A DNA stretch of 64,000 nt, taken from Algibacter miyuki. Lineage in GTDB: Bacteria; Bacteroidota; Bacteroidia; Flavobacteriales; Flavobacteriaceae. The DNA lies in the NCBI RefSeq assembly GCF_030409805.1, contig NZ_JAUFQP010000015.1, positions 1 through 64,000 of the forward strand. Reading direction: 5' to 3'. A program made the translations under genes and the position numbers. Below are positions 45,201 through 54,603 of this stretch, in pieces. Below the pieces are notes generated by a model. That model did no database searches. It saw only the letters and a program-made list of their open reading frames with translations, and was not told the origin of the DNA. How positions within the stretch are numbered: position 1 is the first letter of the stretch; the number at the start of each line of letters is the position of its first letter.

Positions 45201-48200
45201 ATATACTGAATTTAAACTCAAGATTGAATCTAACGAAGGCGCACTATATAGCGAAAGGGCTTACTATTACTGTAAAAATCAAGTATCTAAATTGGTGGCA
45301 AATCCTATTTCGATAAACACCACTATGGCAAAAGATGAAACCCGACTTTATGAGTTTACTATTAAAAATGTGGGTGCTGTAAATGCCGAAAATGTCGAAC
45401 TTTTATTACCCGATTTAGATTGGTTGCGTTTACACTCGCAACCGTTGATTGCTAGTATAAAACCAGATGAAGAAATTAAAATTGTATTAGAATTTAAGCC
45501 AACAGTAAAGGAGCAGGTTAATGTGCCTATTACTGGTAATTTAGTCGCAAAACAAACCACAGGACCTTGGCTATCTATTCCTTTTAAATTAGAAACCGTA
45601 TCGGAATCTACCGGTAAATTAATTGTAGATGCTACAGATGAATATACCTATAACACCAGCAGTGCGCCACATTTAGAGGGAGCAAAAGTGGTTGTAAAAC
45701 ATCCGTTTACAGGAGCGATAATTGCTGAAGGTTTTACAGATGCTTCGGGCTTATTTGAAATTCCAGATATTAATGAAGGTTGGTATGTGGTAAATGTAAC
45801 TGCGGAAAAACATAACCCATATCAGAATAACATTTTGGTTGATCCAGGAAAAGACACTAGAGTAACGGCGTTTCTACCATACCAAGCGGTAACTTATTCG
45901 TGGGATGTGCAACCTATTGAAATTTTGGATGAGTACGATATCACTTTACAAGTCAAGTTTGAAACCAATGTGCCGTTACCCGTAATTGTTATGGAAATCG
46001 ATAATCCGAAGTTAGATTTAAACCCAGGAGAATCTAGAATGACCTATATTACGGTAACAAATCATGGTTTAATTGCCGCACAAAATGTAAGTATTAGTAC
46101 AGGCGAAGCCGATGGGTATACCATAAAACCATTAATTACCTCGTTAGATGTACTAAATGCAAAATCGGCAGTTACTGTGCCGGTTCTTATCAAAAATATT
46201 ATAGGCACCGAACGTCCTTCAGGATTAGGGAAGGCGTCGGCAACTAAAGCAGGAGGAGGCAGTTGTAATGTTCCGGTAACGTTGCGTGCCGTGTATATTT
46301 GCGATACCGAAAAAGAAATGTTTGCCTTTACTGCTTACGTTAACACCTGTGCATCAACAGGCGGAGGAGGAGGACCAATTATTGTAGACGGCTGTTATTC
46401 TTGTGGGCCTGGCGGCGTAAGTGGCGGCGGCGGTGGCACAGGAACTGGCTTTGGGCCAGGTTCAGGCACGAGCACATTAACGTCGTTCCCAGATTTCTGT
46501 GATCCTTGTTTAAATGCGGTAACATCAACGGTTTTAAGCTGTAATCCATATACGTCTGCGCTTAGTTGTGCGTTTTCAATGTTAACTTCTACAGGGTTAG
46601 TCGGTTTCGGAAAGGCTGCAGTGGGTTGTGTTAAGGGGCGTATTGGTTGTGCGCTGGCTATTATCGATTTAAGACACTGTTTTCCTTCATTTGGTGGCGG
46701 TGGTTCTAGCGGAAGTTTAAAAACCAATGCTAGTAAGGCCAGTTTAGCCGGTTCTGGTGGTAATTTCGACTTTATTTTTGAAGATTTTGAAAAGATATCA
46801 GAGGCTGAAGTAGCTCAAGAGGATTTATTGTCAGAGTATTTTCAAAATGAAGATTTAGAAAGTAATAACGATTATTTGGCTCTTTTCTTAAATACTATTG
46901 GAGCTGTTCTAGATTCGGAAGGCGTATTAACTTCTGAAGATATTTTAGCGTTAAAAAACGATATGGCCGAAACAAGTATTAGTGAAGCTTATATCGATAG
47001 TTTTGTAAACCGATGGAACACCTCGGTTGCTGCTTGGAATGCAAACGTGCTGTCTCCAAATGCGCAGTATCCAAATATCATTGATAAAACAAAAATTGAT
47101 AATTATAATCAGATAAAAGCCGATTTGGTAAGTCATGCTTTTACTCGCGGTTTTGTTTCAGTAGCCGATATGTATAATTCTGATTTAGTAGCTATGGATG
47201 AGTTTATTAAAGCTAAAAGTGAAGATGAAGCTAGTGTTTGTGCCACCGTAACTATTGAGTTTCCGCAGCGATTAACCATGACGCGTGAAGCTTTTGAAGG
47301 GACATTAAATATTAACAATGCCAGTGCTAAGTCGATTACTGAAATTCATTTAGACCTGGTTGTTAAAGATGAAAATGGCGAAAACAAAACCCATTTATTT
47401 CAAATTAATAAAGAAGAATTCTTAAACGGAAACGGAACTGTAAACTCCGATGAGAGCGGACAAGGTTTAGTCATTTTTATACCAACGAAAGAAGCAGCGC
47501 CCGAGGTGGCCAAATCTTATTCTTTCGGTGGAATTTTGTCTTATTTCGACCCAGAAATTGGAGAAAAAGTAAGTATCACGCTTAACCCCGTAACATTGGA
47601 GGTTAACCCTAGTCCAGATTTAATTTTGCATTACTTTATGCAACGAGACATTTTAGGCGATGATGCGCTTACCGAGGATGTTATTGAACCTTCAATACCT
47701 GCGGAATTATCATTAATGATTATAAACGATGGTTTCGGATTGGCGAATGATGTTAATGTGGAATCCATGCAACCCAAAATTGTAGATAATGAAAAAGGTT
47801 TGTTAATTAATTTCGAAATGATAGGTTCTAATTTTAATAATGAACCTACACAAATGGGATTATTAAATGTCGATTTTGGAGATATTCAACCTAAAACAGC
47901 GGCTGTGGGCCAGTGGTACTTTACTAGTTCGCTTATTGGTCATTTTGTGGAGTACGATGTAAAAGTGAATCATACCAGTAGTTTTGGAAACGCCAATTTA
48001 AGTTTAATAAAAGGCGCTTATATTCATGAACTGGTTAGAAGTGTAAAAGCTTATGGTGATAATAGTGATGATATTTCCGACTTCTTAGTTAATGATATGT
48101 CGGATGTTTATGATACACCAGATATGATTTATTTATCAAATGGTACTTCGGAAGCTGTGTCTAAAGCAGAGGCTGTTTCCATTGTTGAAGCTGTAACACC

Positions 48201-50568
48201 AGGAACATTAACGGCCAAAATTCAAATAAACCCAATAACAACTGGTTGGAATTATGGTAATATTTTAGATGAATCGGCAGCAAACTACAAATTAGAAAAA
48301 GTGATTAGAGATCGTGATAATTTTGAAATTCCTTCTCAAAATTTCTGGCAAACTCACGTAACGCTTAAAGATGGCTTAAACCCCAAATACGAAAATAAGC
48401 TACACGTTTTAGATAAAATAACAGCAGTAGAAACCTACACTTTATATTTTACACCTATCGATGGGGATATCCCGAAAATTGTAGAATTTATTGATGCGCC
48501 AGCCGAATACAATACCGTACCTGTCGAGTTGGTAACGGTTGAATTTAATAAAGAAATAGACTTTAATACCTTCACAACGGATAATATTGTGCTCATACAT
48601 CAAGGTGTTGAAGTGCCGGTAGAAAATATTCTAATTGGGAAAATAAACCCAACCACCTTTTCTATAAACATAGAAGATGTTACGGCACAATCAGGCTATT
48701 ATGAATTGACGGTGCAAGCCTTAGGTATAAAAGATTTGGTAGGGAATGAAGGTAAGGATGGAAAAAAAATAGGCTGGTTACAGTTTATTAATGAATTGGG
48801 AATACTGAAGTTTGAATCCGATCAATTAAAAAAGAACCCTGTAAATAGTATCGATGTAATTTTTAATAAACCAATTAGAACCGAGGAATTTACTGAGGAT
48901 AAAATCACTATTAACGATGCTGCAGTCAATGGACTTACCATAGATAAAATAGACGATTATAACTATAGTATTTCTGGAATTAATCCTTTAAACGAGGACA
49001 ATGGGGAATATACGATGGCTATTGATGTTACTAATATTAAAGCTACCGATGGTATTTCTGGTTTGGCCTTACAAACATTCACTTGGGAAGTCGATAATAA
49101 TTTGCCAAAAGTGGAAAGTATACAAAGGGTAAGTCAAGGGGCGATAGATAGTCAAATTATTACAGCATTAGAGATTGAGTTGAGCAGGCCAATAGTTTCA
49201 GATATTGAAGCTTCGGCATTTCACTTTACTAAAAATGGGCAAGATATATCGATTCCTATAACGATTCAGAAAATAGACGATTTACATTATTCTGTTTTGG
49301 GCTTGGGCGGTGATACATCTAGCAATGGAACTTATCGTGTTACCATCGATCAAACGAGTTTTAGGGATGAAAACGATAATTTAGGCGAAGGTATTGCTGA
49401 AACCTCATGGACGGTAAGACTCGATGCTATAGTTGCTATTTCAAACTTAAAATTAACACCAGATAGAGGAATTTCAGATACCGATAATATTACGTCGGGC
49501 AATGATGTTCAGTTGTTCTATACCACTTTATTAGATAATGTAACTGTTGAGGTGTACGAGTTGTTGGCTACAAGCGAAAAATTAATCGATACTCAATTCA
49601 GAGCGGAAACTGGTACGCACGGTATTTCACTTACTAGTTACACTGGAGCTAAAAAGTTTAAAGTCGTGGCAACAGATGCTGAAGGTCGCCGAAGCAATGC
49701 TGAAATTTTAACGGCTTATCTAGATTATACAGATATAATCATTGATATTGAACTGGTAGATGAGCTTAGTAATGATTGTTCCGATTTCGATTATATTAAT
49801 GTGAAATTTTCTGAAGATATTGATGAAAATACTTTTGATAGTGATGCCTTTAATTTAAAAGTAACAGGTATTAGCATTCCAAAAAACAATGTGACTATAG
49901 AAAAGGTAACTGATAAATATTATATTTTAAACGGTATAGAAAGCCCCATTGATGGTAATGTGGTGTTAGAAATAGACAAAACTAAAATAGCTAAAAAGTT
50001 AAGTGGTCTCAGTGGTTTTTCAACAGAAAGTGCTATTTTGGGAAGTGCTGAAAATTATGTTGTTAGTATTTCAGGAGAGGAAAATCCAGTACTTTTGGAT
50101 ACCTACGAATACACGGCCGATGCCAATATGAGCAAGTATGAATGGATTATAATTAATGGTGAAATATTAAGTACGGATAATAATAAAGTATCAGTAAAAT
50201 GGAATAAACTGGGTGCACAATCTTTAATTCTTAGGTATCAAACGCCGTTAGGTTGTACGTTAACAGAAACAATTGATGTGATGGTGGATTATATTTCATT
50301 AGGTGTAGATGATGATGAGGTGGTTGCAGATAAAAATTTCATTTCACCAGTGCCTAATCAAGGCAAGTTCAGTATTCATACCAACTTCATTTTAAGCGAT
50401 TGTACACTAGCCATTTTTGATGTTACAGGAAAACAAATTTATCAGGAAAATGACATTAATACCATGCGTAAGGTAAAAGAGGTAGATGTTAATTTGAGTT
50501 CTGGTTCCTACTTTTTAATCCTTTCAAATAGTGAAGAAAAATTACATTTCAAGTTTGTAATTCATTAA
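42226..50568 (+). CDS. Giant T9SS protein with N-terminal cohesin-like domain, CARDB, Calx-beta-like and Ig-like domains
   Basis: 2780 residues, signal peptide ending TAFGQ. Residues about 21-155 resemble a cohesin: LTIENLEAAPGENTKVIIAL, ISGFQFKIKVPNGLIL and the following strands show its nine-strand pattern. Then come a CARDB-like unit (158-280), about four Calx-beta-like units (284-700), a second CARDB (704-815), an Ig-like unit (823-910), NEW3-like units, a carboxypeptidase-regulatory-like unit (about 1130-1215), and a Gly/Cys-rich segment with about 16 cysteines (1342-1515). A helical part (1519-1672) is followed by several Big_5-like units (2086-2600), a PKD-like unit (2616-2690) and a type A T9SS sorting domain (2706-2780). 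It follows the dockerin gene by 28 bases, so the two are probably one operon. The exact ligand is unknown. Confidence 0.82.
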   Translation: MKAIKITLLLLSLITTAFGQNSLTIENLEAAPGENTKVIIALENSDNISGFQFKIKVPNGLILKEKEAVFTGRASNHVIYPKALGNGTYLLLGFSGTNTNFTGSSGGLIEIPIEIPLNYQAGETYNITLLDVIVSSSNGEDLGSNHQDGVLTIVEGENPDLEVDAISVLQADILPNAVSNISWNVENVGLAAAIGGWREQVALVSQTNGKKYIIGYAYYNNTLLEGASIDRSLEVNIPQIIGFDGDVKIEVSLVTNSGVKEPTSAKENNIAVSAETKTLLKRLIFTLDKKQIIESSDDLLRFTLKRSGNTEIAENFTISTTATGAFNLPATLTIAENASSNFLYVNPIDNASYEGDRDIEIQAIGSGYAEELVNLKLLDDEKVILTLSHPETYNTTVGSTIPFTLNASFSVNSDQVIDISTDKSGRLALPSTVTLLAGTQSVSFDASIKDTGAINKATAANVFAKADGYITAIKDIQLGSINIPNFTLDISPSQISEGDGIKASYFTLRRTDHLDKTATVKISASIANQLILPSEILYKVGESEKTFNIGAVNNSEVEGERTVTVTSQIKFDGCACVDANDINASVSSDITILDNDGLALSVKISPSTIKAGAVNNKLIVSRNTNNPTILQDPVEVTLSNDLAHIVELPSTVTIPAGEKSVELSFNTSIDPNQTGDESVRIQAEATDYTTGYGWILISNQNKPDASIIDITTIETPEAGQTITVHTFIQNQGNVSFPTNSKIDYYLSKTANIGILKPFVSTIINKAIAVDATYEHIEDVELPNFSGDYHLIAAINSDYSITELDYENNQNQIALSLSPAYAVQISLNKSVYNTNERVEVSGTAKTASGDNVPNAEIALKIENTEFKKDYTITTDASGNFVFEYLPFENENGSYNVTACFPGEAIAPQASFELLGFEIIGKPQFIKWETLANTSLGKELRLKNNTNTRLTGVMINIPEGSEFSIDQTPMDIEPGATIVFPFDVVSMDASAELKYTEFKLKIESNEGALYSERAYYYCKNQVSKLVANPISINTTMAKDETRLYEFTIKNVGAVNAENVELLLPDLDWLRLHSQPLIASIKPDEEIKIVLEFKPTVKEQVNVPITGNLVAKQTTGPWLSIPFKLETVSESTGKLIVDATDEYTYNTSSAPHLEGAKVVVKHPFTGAIIAEGFTDASGLFEIPDINEGWYVVNVTAEKHNPYQNNILVDPGKDTRVTAFLPYQAVTYSWDVQPIEILDEYDITLQVKFETNVPLPVIVMEIDNPKLDLNPGESRMTYITVTNHGLIAAQNVSISTGEADGYTIKPLITSLDVLNAKSAVTVPVLIKNIIGTERPSGLGKASATKAGGGSCNVPVTLRAVYICDTEKEMFAFTAYVNTCASTGGGGGPIIVDGCYSCGPGGVSGGGGGTGTGFGPGSGTSTLTSFPDFCDPCLNAVTSTVLSCNPYTSALSCAFSMLTSTGLVGFGKAAVGCVKGRIGCALAIIDLRHCFPSFGGGGSSGSLKTNASKASLAGSGGNFDFIFEDFEKISEAEVAQEDLLSEYFQNEDLESNNDYLALFLNTIGAVLDSEGVLTSEDILALKNDMAETSISEAYIDSFVNRWNTSVAAWNANVLSPNAQYPNIIDKTKIDNYNQIKADLVSHAFTRGFVSVADMYNSDLVAMDEFIKAKSEDEASVCATVTIEFPQRLTMTREAFEGTLNINNASAKSITEIHLDLVVKDENGENKTHLFQINKEEFLNGNGTVNSDESGQGLVIFIPTKEAAPEVAKSYSFGGILSYFDPEIGEKVSITLNPVTLEVNPSPDLILHYFMQRDILGDDALTEDVIEPSIPAELSLMIINDGFGLANDVNVESMQPKIVDNEKGLLINFEMIGSNFNNEPTQMGLLNVDFGDIQPKTAAVGQWYFTSSLIGHFVEYDVKVNHTSSFGNANLSLIKGAYIHELVRSVKAYGDNSDDISDFLVNDMSDVYDTPDMIYLSNGTSEAVSKAEAVSIVEAVTPGTLTAKIQINPITTGWNYGNILDESAANYKLEKVIRDRDNFEIPSQNFWQTHVTLKDGLNPKYENKLHVLDKITAVETYTLYFTPIDGDIPKIVEFIDAPAEYNTVPVELVTVEFNKEIDFNTFTTDNIVLIHQGVEVPVENILIGKINPTTFSINIEDVTAQSGYYELTVQALGIKDLVGNEGKDGKKIGWLQFINELGILKFESDQLKKNPVNSIDVIFNKPIRTEEFTEDKITINDAAVNGLTIDKIDDYNYSISGINPLNEDNGEYTMAIDVTNIKATDGISGLALQTFTWEVDNNLPKVESIQRVSQGAIDSQIITALEIELSRPIVSDIEASAFHFTKNGQDISIPITIQKIDDLHYSVLGLGGDTSSNGTYRVTIDQTSFRDENDNLGEGIAETSWTVRLDAIVAISNLKLTPDRGISDTDNITSGNDVQLFYTTLLDNVTVEVYELLATSEKLIDTQFRAETGTHGISLTSYTGAKKFKVVATDAEGRRSNAEILTAYLDYTDIIIDIELVDELSNDCSDFDYINVKFSEDIDENTFDSDAFNLKVTGISIPKNNVTIEKVTDKYYILNGIESPIDGNVVLEIDKTKIAKKLSGLSGFSTESAILGSAENYVVSISGEENPVLLDTYEYTADANMSKYEWIIINGEILSTDNNKVSVKWNKLGAQSLILRYQTPLGCTLTETIDVMVDYISLGVDDDEVVADKNFISPVPNQGKFSIHTNFILSDCTLAIFDVTGKQIYQENDINTMRKVKEVDVNLSSGSYFLILSNSEEKLHFKFVIH
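42286..42690 (+). other. Cohesin-like domain region
   Basis: Encodes residues 21-155 of the giant protein. Hallmarks: a start strand plus PGE(N)TKV, the xxISGFQFKIKVP strand in place of the cohesin xxxAFQFxLxYDP, and a late FSGTNTNFTGSSGGLIEIPIEI strand. The match is by eye to the general cohesin pattern. Confidence 0.65.
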
Positions 50569-50598
50569 AAGGAAGTAGAAAAACCCCATAATCACATT

Positions 50599-50640
50599 AA
50601 AGGCAGGATATTTATAAATTAAATATCCTGCCTTTGTGCT
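50599..50640 (+). terminator. Perfect 15-bp hairpin behind the giant genes
   Basis: AAAGGCAGGATATTT (50599-50613) pairs perfectly with AAATATCCTGCCTTT (50621-50635) around a 7-base loop. Only a short T run follows, but position and strength fit a terminator for the LRR/cohesin operon. Confidence 0.75.
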
Positions 50641-50824
50641 TTAAATAGTTGGGATAAAATTATAAGATGTTATGTGCTATGTTTCATTATTTTAGAACCT
50701 GTTGAAATCTTGTTAATAGGCTGTTAAACTAGAACGTGCTTGAGTTTTTGAGTTACAAAAGAAACGGATAACGCTAATTTAAAAAGGTGTTTCATGGTAT
50801 CTTTCCACTTAAACTAAAAAGATT

Positions 50825-51241
50825 ATGGGCATGATTTCAAAACATAAAATAAAAATTACGATTTATTACCATTCAGAAAATTCTATAGGCAAACAAACGC
50901 ATGCTTATGTGAATGCATCGGATAAAAAACTACACGCTGTAGATATTTCTAAAACCAAAGTTACAGGATCTCAATGGGCAGAATTAGCTACAGAACTGGG
51001 TAAAAATATTTCAGATTTAATAAATAAGGAGCATCCAGATTTTATTCAAAATTACGGCAAGGATAAACAAATTATGGAGCAGCACGATTGGCTAAAAATA
51101 CTAGAAAAAATGCCGCTGTTACTTAAACATCCTATCATCATTAATGGAAACGATTATATAGAAATTAAAAGTGCTTCGGAAGTTGTGAAGTACCTAGAGT
51201 CGGGAAATGAAGCGGATAAAATTTCTACAACAAACCAATAA
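50825..51241 (+). CDS. ArsC/Spx-like thioredoxin-fold protein lacking the catalytic cysteine
   Basis: 138 residues. The pattern IxIYYHSENSIGKQTHAYVN, then a DISKTKVTGSQWAELA helix, ILEKMPLLLKHPIIINGND and a C-terminal helix, resembles arsenate reductase/Spx-like proteins (the KxPLLxxHPIxxxG core is typical). The position normally occupied by the redox cysteine (CxxC or C near residue 15) is serine/asparagine, and the protein has no cysteine at all, so it is not an active arsenate reductase. It may be a regulatory Spx-like protein. It is followed after six bases by an envelope protein gene. Confidence 0.6.
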   Translation: MGMISKHKIKITIYYHSENSIGKQTHAYVNASDKKLHAVDISKTKVTGSQWAELATELGKNISDLINKEHPDFIQNYGKDKQIMEQHDWLKILEKMPLLLKHPIIINGNDYIEIKSASEVVKYLESGNEADKISTTNQ

Positions 51242-51247
51242 TCAGGG

Positions 51248-52723
51248 ATGACTAAAACGGATAAATCTAATACGATAATGACTACTATTAAAGAAAAACG
51301 ATTGCAAATAATTTTGGTAATTGTTGGCGTGTTCTTGATATCAATTTTTGGGTTGCAACTTTATGCCAAACATAAGGTTGGTAAACTTATTGACGAAAAA
51401 CTACCCGAAAATATTACATTAACGTATGACGATTTAGACTTAAATATTTTTACAGGAACCTTGCAGTTAGAAGGTGCTAATTGTGAAATTGTTAAATTGG
51501 AATCTCAAAAAACAGAATCCTTTATTACTGCGGAAACATTTGAAGTTAGTGGTTTTAGTTATTGGTCGCTTTGGAAACATGAACGTTTTCAAGCTGATAA
51601 TTTGAGTACTGAAAATGCTCAAATAACCATGTTTAAAAAGGAATCGGATGAAGTTCAATTTTCTATTAATAAAATGTCCTTTAAATTATATGATGTAAAA
51701 ACCGACAAGGCGTTACTTCAGAATAAAATTCCATTCGAATATAAATCGATAGATATTTCATTGGATGATTTATACTTAAATTTAAGCCGTTTTGAACATC
51801 TAAACGTTGCACATGTATTATTTAATAATAAAAATGTGACGTTTGAAGATTTATCAATCGCCTCAAAGTACGATAAAGAAACACTTTCCAAACGGTTAAC
51901 CCAAGAACGCGATCATGTCAAATTTACGGTGCCATCAGGCGACTTTCAAGATTTTGAAATTGCAACCGTTAACGATAGTTTTTCAGTGTCAGCGACACGT
52001 TTCAATATAAATAATGGCGACTTACATTTATTCAGAAATAAACTTTTACCTGATGATTTTACGGTGAAAACTCTTTACGGTTCTAGACTGCAGAATCTTC
52101 CGATAAAACTAAATGTTGAATCCTTTTTTATTAAAAACACCAATGTCTTTTATTCCGAAAAAGTAGATTTGGATATCGATCCGGTTTCTATTTCATTTGA
52201 ACATTTAGATGCCGAAATCAAGAATCTTTCTAACACCAATAAACAGAAAACCATTATTGATGTTACCGCCAAACTTATGGGTAAAGCGCCTTTACAGTTT
52301 CATTGGGATTTTAATACATCTGATCCATCGGATGTTTTTAATGCATCGGCAATTTTAAAAGATTTAGAAGCGTCTACGATTAATCCGTTTTTAGAATCGC
52401 AGGCTAATGTTAGAGCGTTAGGGAGGATTCATGAAATGTATTTTACGTTTTATGGTAATGACTTCAATTCTAAAGGAGAAATGAAAATGAAATATGAAGA
52501 TTTTAAATTCACTATTCTGAATGAAGATCAATTAGGGATTAATAAAACACTAAGTGCCTTGGTTAATATTTTAACAAATGATGGCTCTAAAACGGATGCT
52601 AATGGGTATCGATATGGAAGTATTGCGGTAGAACGAGATAGAACAAAATCATTTTTTAATTATCTGTGGCTAAACACCAAAGACGGATTAAAAAACACCG
52701 TGGTAGGCAACGGAAAGAAATAA
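51248..52723 (+). CDS. AsmA/DUF748-like envelope protein, single N-terminal membrane anchor
   Basis: 491 residues. One membrane segment (IILVIVGVFLISIFGLQLYA, about 21-40) is followed by a long beta-rich periplasmic part with the AsmA-like pattern of LTYDDLDLNIFTGTLQLEG and later IYMGKAPLQFHWDFN-type segments. Such proteins resemble bridge-like lipid transfer proteins of the AsmA group. An inner start (residue 11, ATG 51278) is possible. It is sandwiched between the ArsC-like gene (six bases) and another DUF748-like gene (ten bases), indicating an operon. Confidence 0.6.
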   Translation: MTKTDKSNTIMTTIKEKRLQIILVIVGVFLISIFGLQLYAKHKVGKLIDEKLPENITLTYDDLDLNIFTGTLQLEGANCEIVKLESQKTESFITAETFEVSGFSYWSLWKHERFQADNLSTENAQITMFKKESDEVQFSINKMSFKLYDVKTDKALLQNKIPFEYKSIDISLDDLYLNLSRFEHLNVAHVLFNNKNVTFEDLSIASKYDKETLSKRLTQERDHVKFTVPSGDFQDFEIATVNDSFSVSATRFNINNGDLHLFRNKLLPDDFTVKTLYGSRLQNLPIKLNVESFFIKNTNVFYSEKVDLDIDPVSISFEHLDAEIKNLSNTNKQKTIIDVTAKLMGKAPLQFHWDFNTSDPSDVFNASAILKDLEASTINPFLESQANVRALGRIHEMYFTFYGNDFNSKGEMKMKYEDFKFTILNEDQLGINKTLSALVNILTNDGSKTDANGYRYGSIAVERDRTKSFFNYLWLNTKDGLKNTVVGNGKK

Positions 52724-52733
52724 GAGACCAAGC

Positions 52734-53834
52734 ATGAGAAAGAATAAAAATAGAGGTTTTAGAAAAAAAAGATATACGCTACCATTAATTATTATTGGGG
52801 TTTTAATCTTAATAAGGTTGTTGCTACCTGTTATGGTAAAAAAGTATGTAAACGGCGTACTTGCAGATATTCCGGGGTATTATGGTCAAGTTTCAGGAAT
52901 CGATATTTCGTTGTTTCGAGGCGCTTATGTTATTCATAATTTGTATTTAAATAAGGTCGATGCCGGATCGGAAGTACCCTTTATAAATTTAGACGAAACA
53001 GATATTTCTATAGAATGGCGCGCCTTGTTTAAGGGTAGGGTAGTGAGCGAAATTGTATTAACCCGTCCCCAATTTATTTACGTTTTTGAAGATCAGCAAC
53101 AAGATGAAGCTGAAGATCCCGATTTTGATGATTGGACCAAAGCTTTAACCGATTTGGTGCCCATTGATATCAATAATCTTAAAATTATAGATGGTAAAGC
53201 CGCCTTTGTGCAACTTACATCAGACCCCAATATCGACTTGAACTTAAATCAAATTCAGTTAAATGCGACCAATCTTAGAAATGTAGAACGTACCGAGCGC
53301 GAATTGCCTTCGGAAATATCGGCACAAGCCGTATCTATAGGGCAAGGCCGTTTTACCTTGGATGGTAAAATGGATTTGGTAAAGCAAATTCCAGATATGG
53401 ATATTTCCTTTTCTTTAGAAGATGCATCGATTACGGGGCTAAACGATTTTTCAAACCATTATGCGGGTATAGATTTTACCGAAGGAAGTTTTAATGTATT
53501 TAGTGAAATTGCTATAGCTAACGGTTTTTTAACGGGTTATATAAAACCTTTTTTGAAAGACTCTAAATTGATAAGCGTCGAGCAAGATCCGTTTTTTAAT
53601 AGACTTTGGGAAGGCTTTGTAGGCTTCTTTAAATTTGTGCTTAAAAATAAAGGGAACAATACTTTGGCAACAAAAGTGCCGCTTTCAGGCGATTTAAATA
53701 ATGTAGAAACTAAAGTATGGCCAAGTGTGTTTAACATTTTTAAAAATGGCTGGATAGAAGCTTTTAAAGGAGTTGTAGATAATGAAATTGATTTTGAAGA
53801 TGCTGAAAAAGCAAGCGAAAAGAAGGAAAGGTAA
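52734..53834 (+). CDS. DUF748 domain envelope protein
   Basis: 366 residues with an N-terminal membrane segment (LPLIIIGVLILIRLLLPVMV, about 16-35) after a basic stretch. The rest shows DUF748 features: IDISLFRGAYVIHNLYLNK, DISIEWRALFKGRVVSEIVLTRPQ, LVPIDINNLKIIDGKAAF. DUF748 proteins are AsmA-like and thought to act in outer membrane homeostasis. It is paired with the similar gene upstream; both keep the same topology, suggesting a common role. Confidence 0.75.
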   Translation: MRKNKNRGFRKKRYTLPLIIIGVLILIRLLLPVMVKKYVNGVLADIPGYYGQVSGIDISLFRGAYVIHNLYLNKVDAGSEVPFINLDETDISIEWRALFKGRVVSEIVLTRPQFIYVFEDQQQDEAEDPDFDDWTKALTDLVPIDINNLKIIDGKAAFVQLTSDPNIDLNLNQIQLNATNLRNVERTERELPSEISAQAVSIGQGRFTLDGKMDLVKQIPDMDISFSLEDASITGLNDFSNHYAGIDFTEGSFNVFSEIAIANGFLTGYIKPFLKDSKLISVEQDPFFNRLWEGFVGFFKFVLKNKGNNTLATKVPLSGDLNNVETKVWPSVFNIFKNGWIEAFKGVVDNEIDFEDAEKASEKKER

Positions 53835-53989
53835 TTAAATACGGTACTAAACTTTTTAATATTTTAAGAAGAAAACTTGTTGTTTACCATCCTGATTTTT
53901 TAGCGTCAATTATTGAATGTTTTACGTTAATAGAAGCTGTTGATTACTAGTATCTTTATACTATAATCATTAAAAAAAAATAAAGAAAA

Positions 53990-54481
53990 ATGGAAACTAC
54001 AACTGCAGCCATAGGCATAGAAAAAGGAAATAGAAAAGCAGTAGTTAAAATGTTAAAACAACTACTTGCAGATGAATACGTGATGTACACAAAATACAGA
54101 AACGCACACTGGAACGTGGAAGGCATTGATTTTCATGCAAAACATGTGTTTTTTGAAGAAGAATACGGAAAACTAGAAAATACGATTGATGAAGTGGCAG
54201 AACGTATTAGAATGTTAGGATTTTATTCTCCCGGAAGCATGCAACAGTTTATAGAACTGTCGGCTTTAAAAGAGAATGGACCTGATACTAATGATAGTGC
54301 TAGTTTCATGAAAATATTATTAGATGATCATGAAACAGTGATTAAATTTATAAGAGAAAATATTGGCGAAAACGCCGAAGCACATAATGATGAAGGTACA
54401 GCCGATTTTATAACAGCTATCATGCAAATGCACGAACAAATGGCTTGGATGCTGCGTTCGTCTTTAAAAACCTTTAAATAG
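53990..54481 (+). CDS. dps: Dps family DNA-binding ferritin-like protein
   Basis: 163 residues, the usual Dps length. Ferroxidase-site residues are at the family spacing: H40 in HWNVEG, H52, E56, D67 and E71 in ENTIDEVAERI. Dps forms a dodecamer that oxidises iron with hydrogen peroxide, stores it and protects DNA under oxidative stress or starvation. Monocistronic; a 155-base upstream gap carries no clear promoter by consensus. A strong terminator with a GAAA loop follows. Confidence 0.95.
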   Translation: METTTAAIGIEKGNRKAVVKMLKQLLADEYVMYTKYRNAHWNVEGIDFHAKHVFFEEEYGKLENTIDEVAERIRMLGFYSPGSMQQFIELSALKENGPDTNDSASFMKILLDDHETVIKFIRENIGENAEAHNDEGTADFITAIMQMHEQMAWMLRSSLKTFK

Positions 54482-54514
54482 TACTAAAATTGTAAATTGC
54501 TATAAAACAAAAAA

Positions 54515-54548
54515 AACGGTAAGCGGAAACGCTTACCGTTTTTTTTAT
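54515..54548 (+). terminator. Terminator of dps with GNRA loop
   Basis: Perfect 11-bp stem AACGGTAAGCG (54515-54525) and CGCTTACCGTT (54530-54540) with a GAAA tetraloop, A tract before and T tract after. It may serve both dps and the convergent gene. Confidence 0.95.
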
Positions 54549-54603
54549 TTTATACCGTTTGCTACTCAAAATAGAGCGGTTTTATAATACTAGGAAATCC
54601 TTT

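Noticed and set aside
46395-46727. 110-residue minus-strand frame opposite the Cys/Gly-rich island
   Set aside because: Proline-rich antisense image of glycine codons; no independent support.
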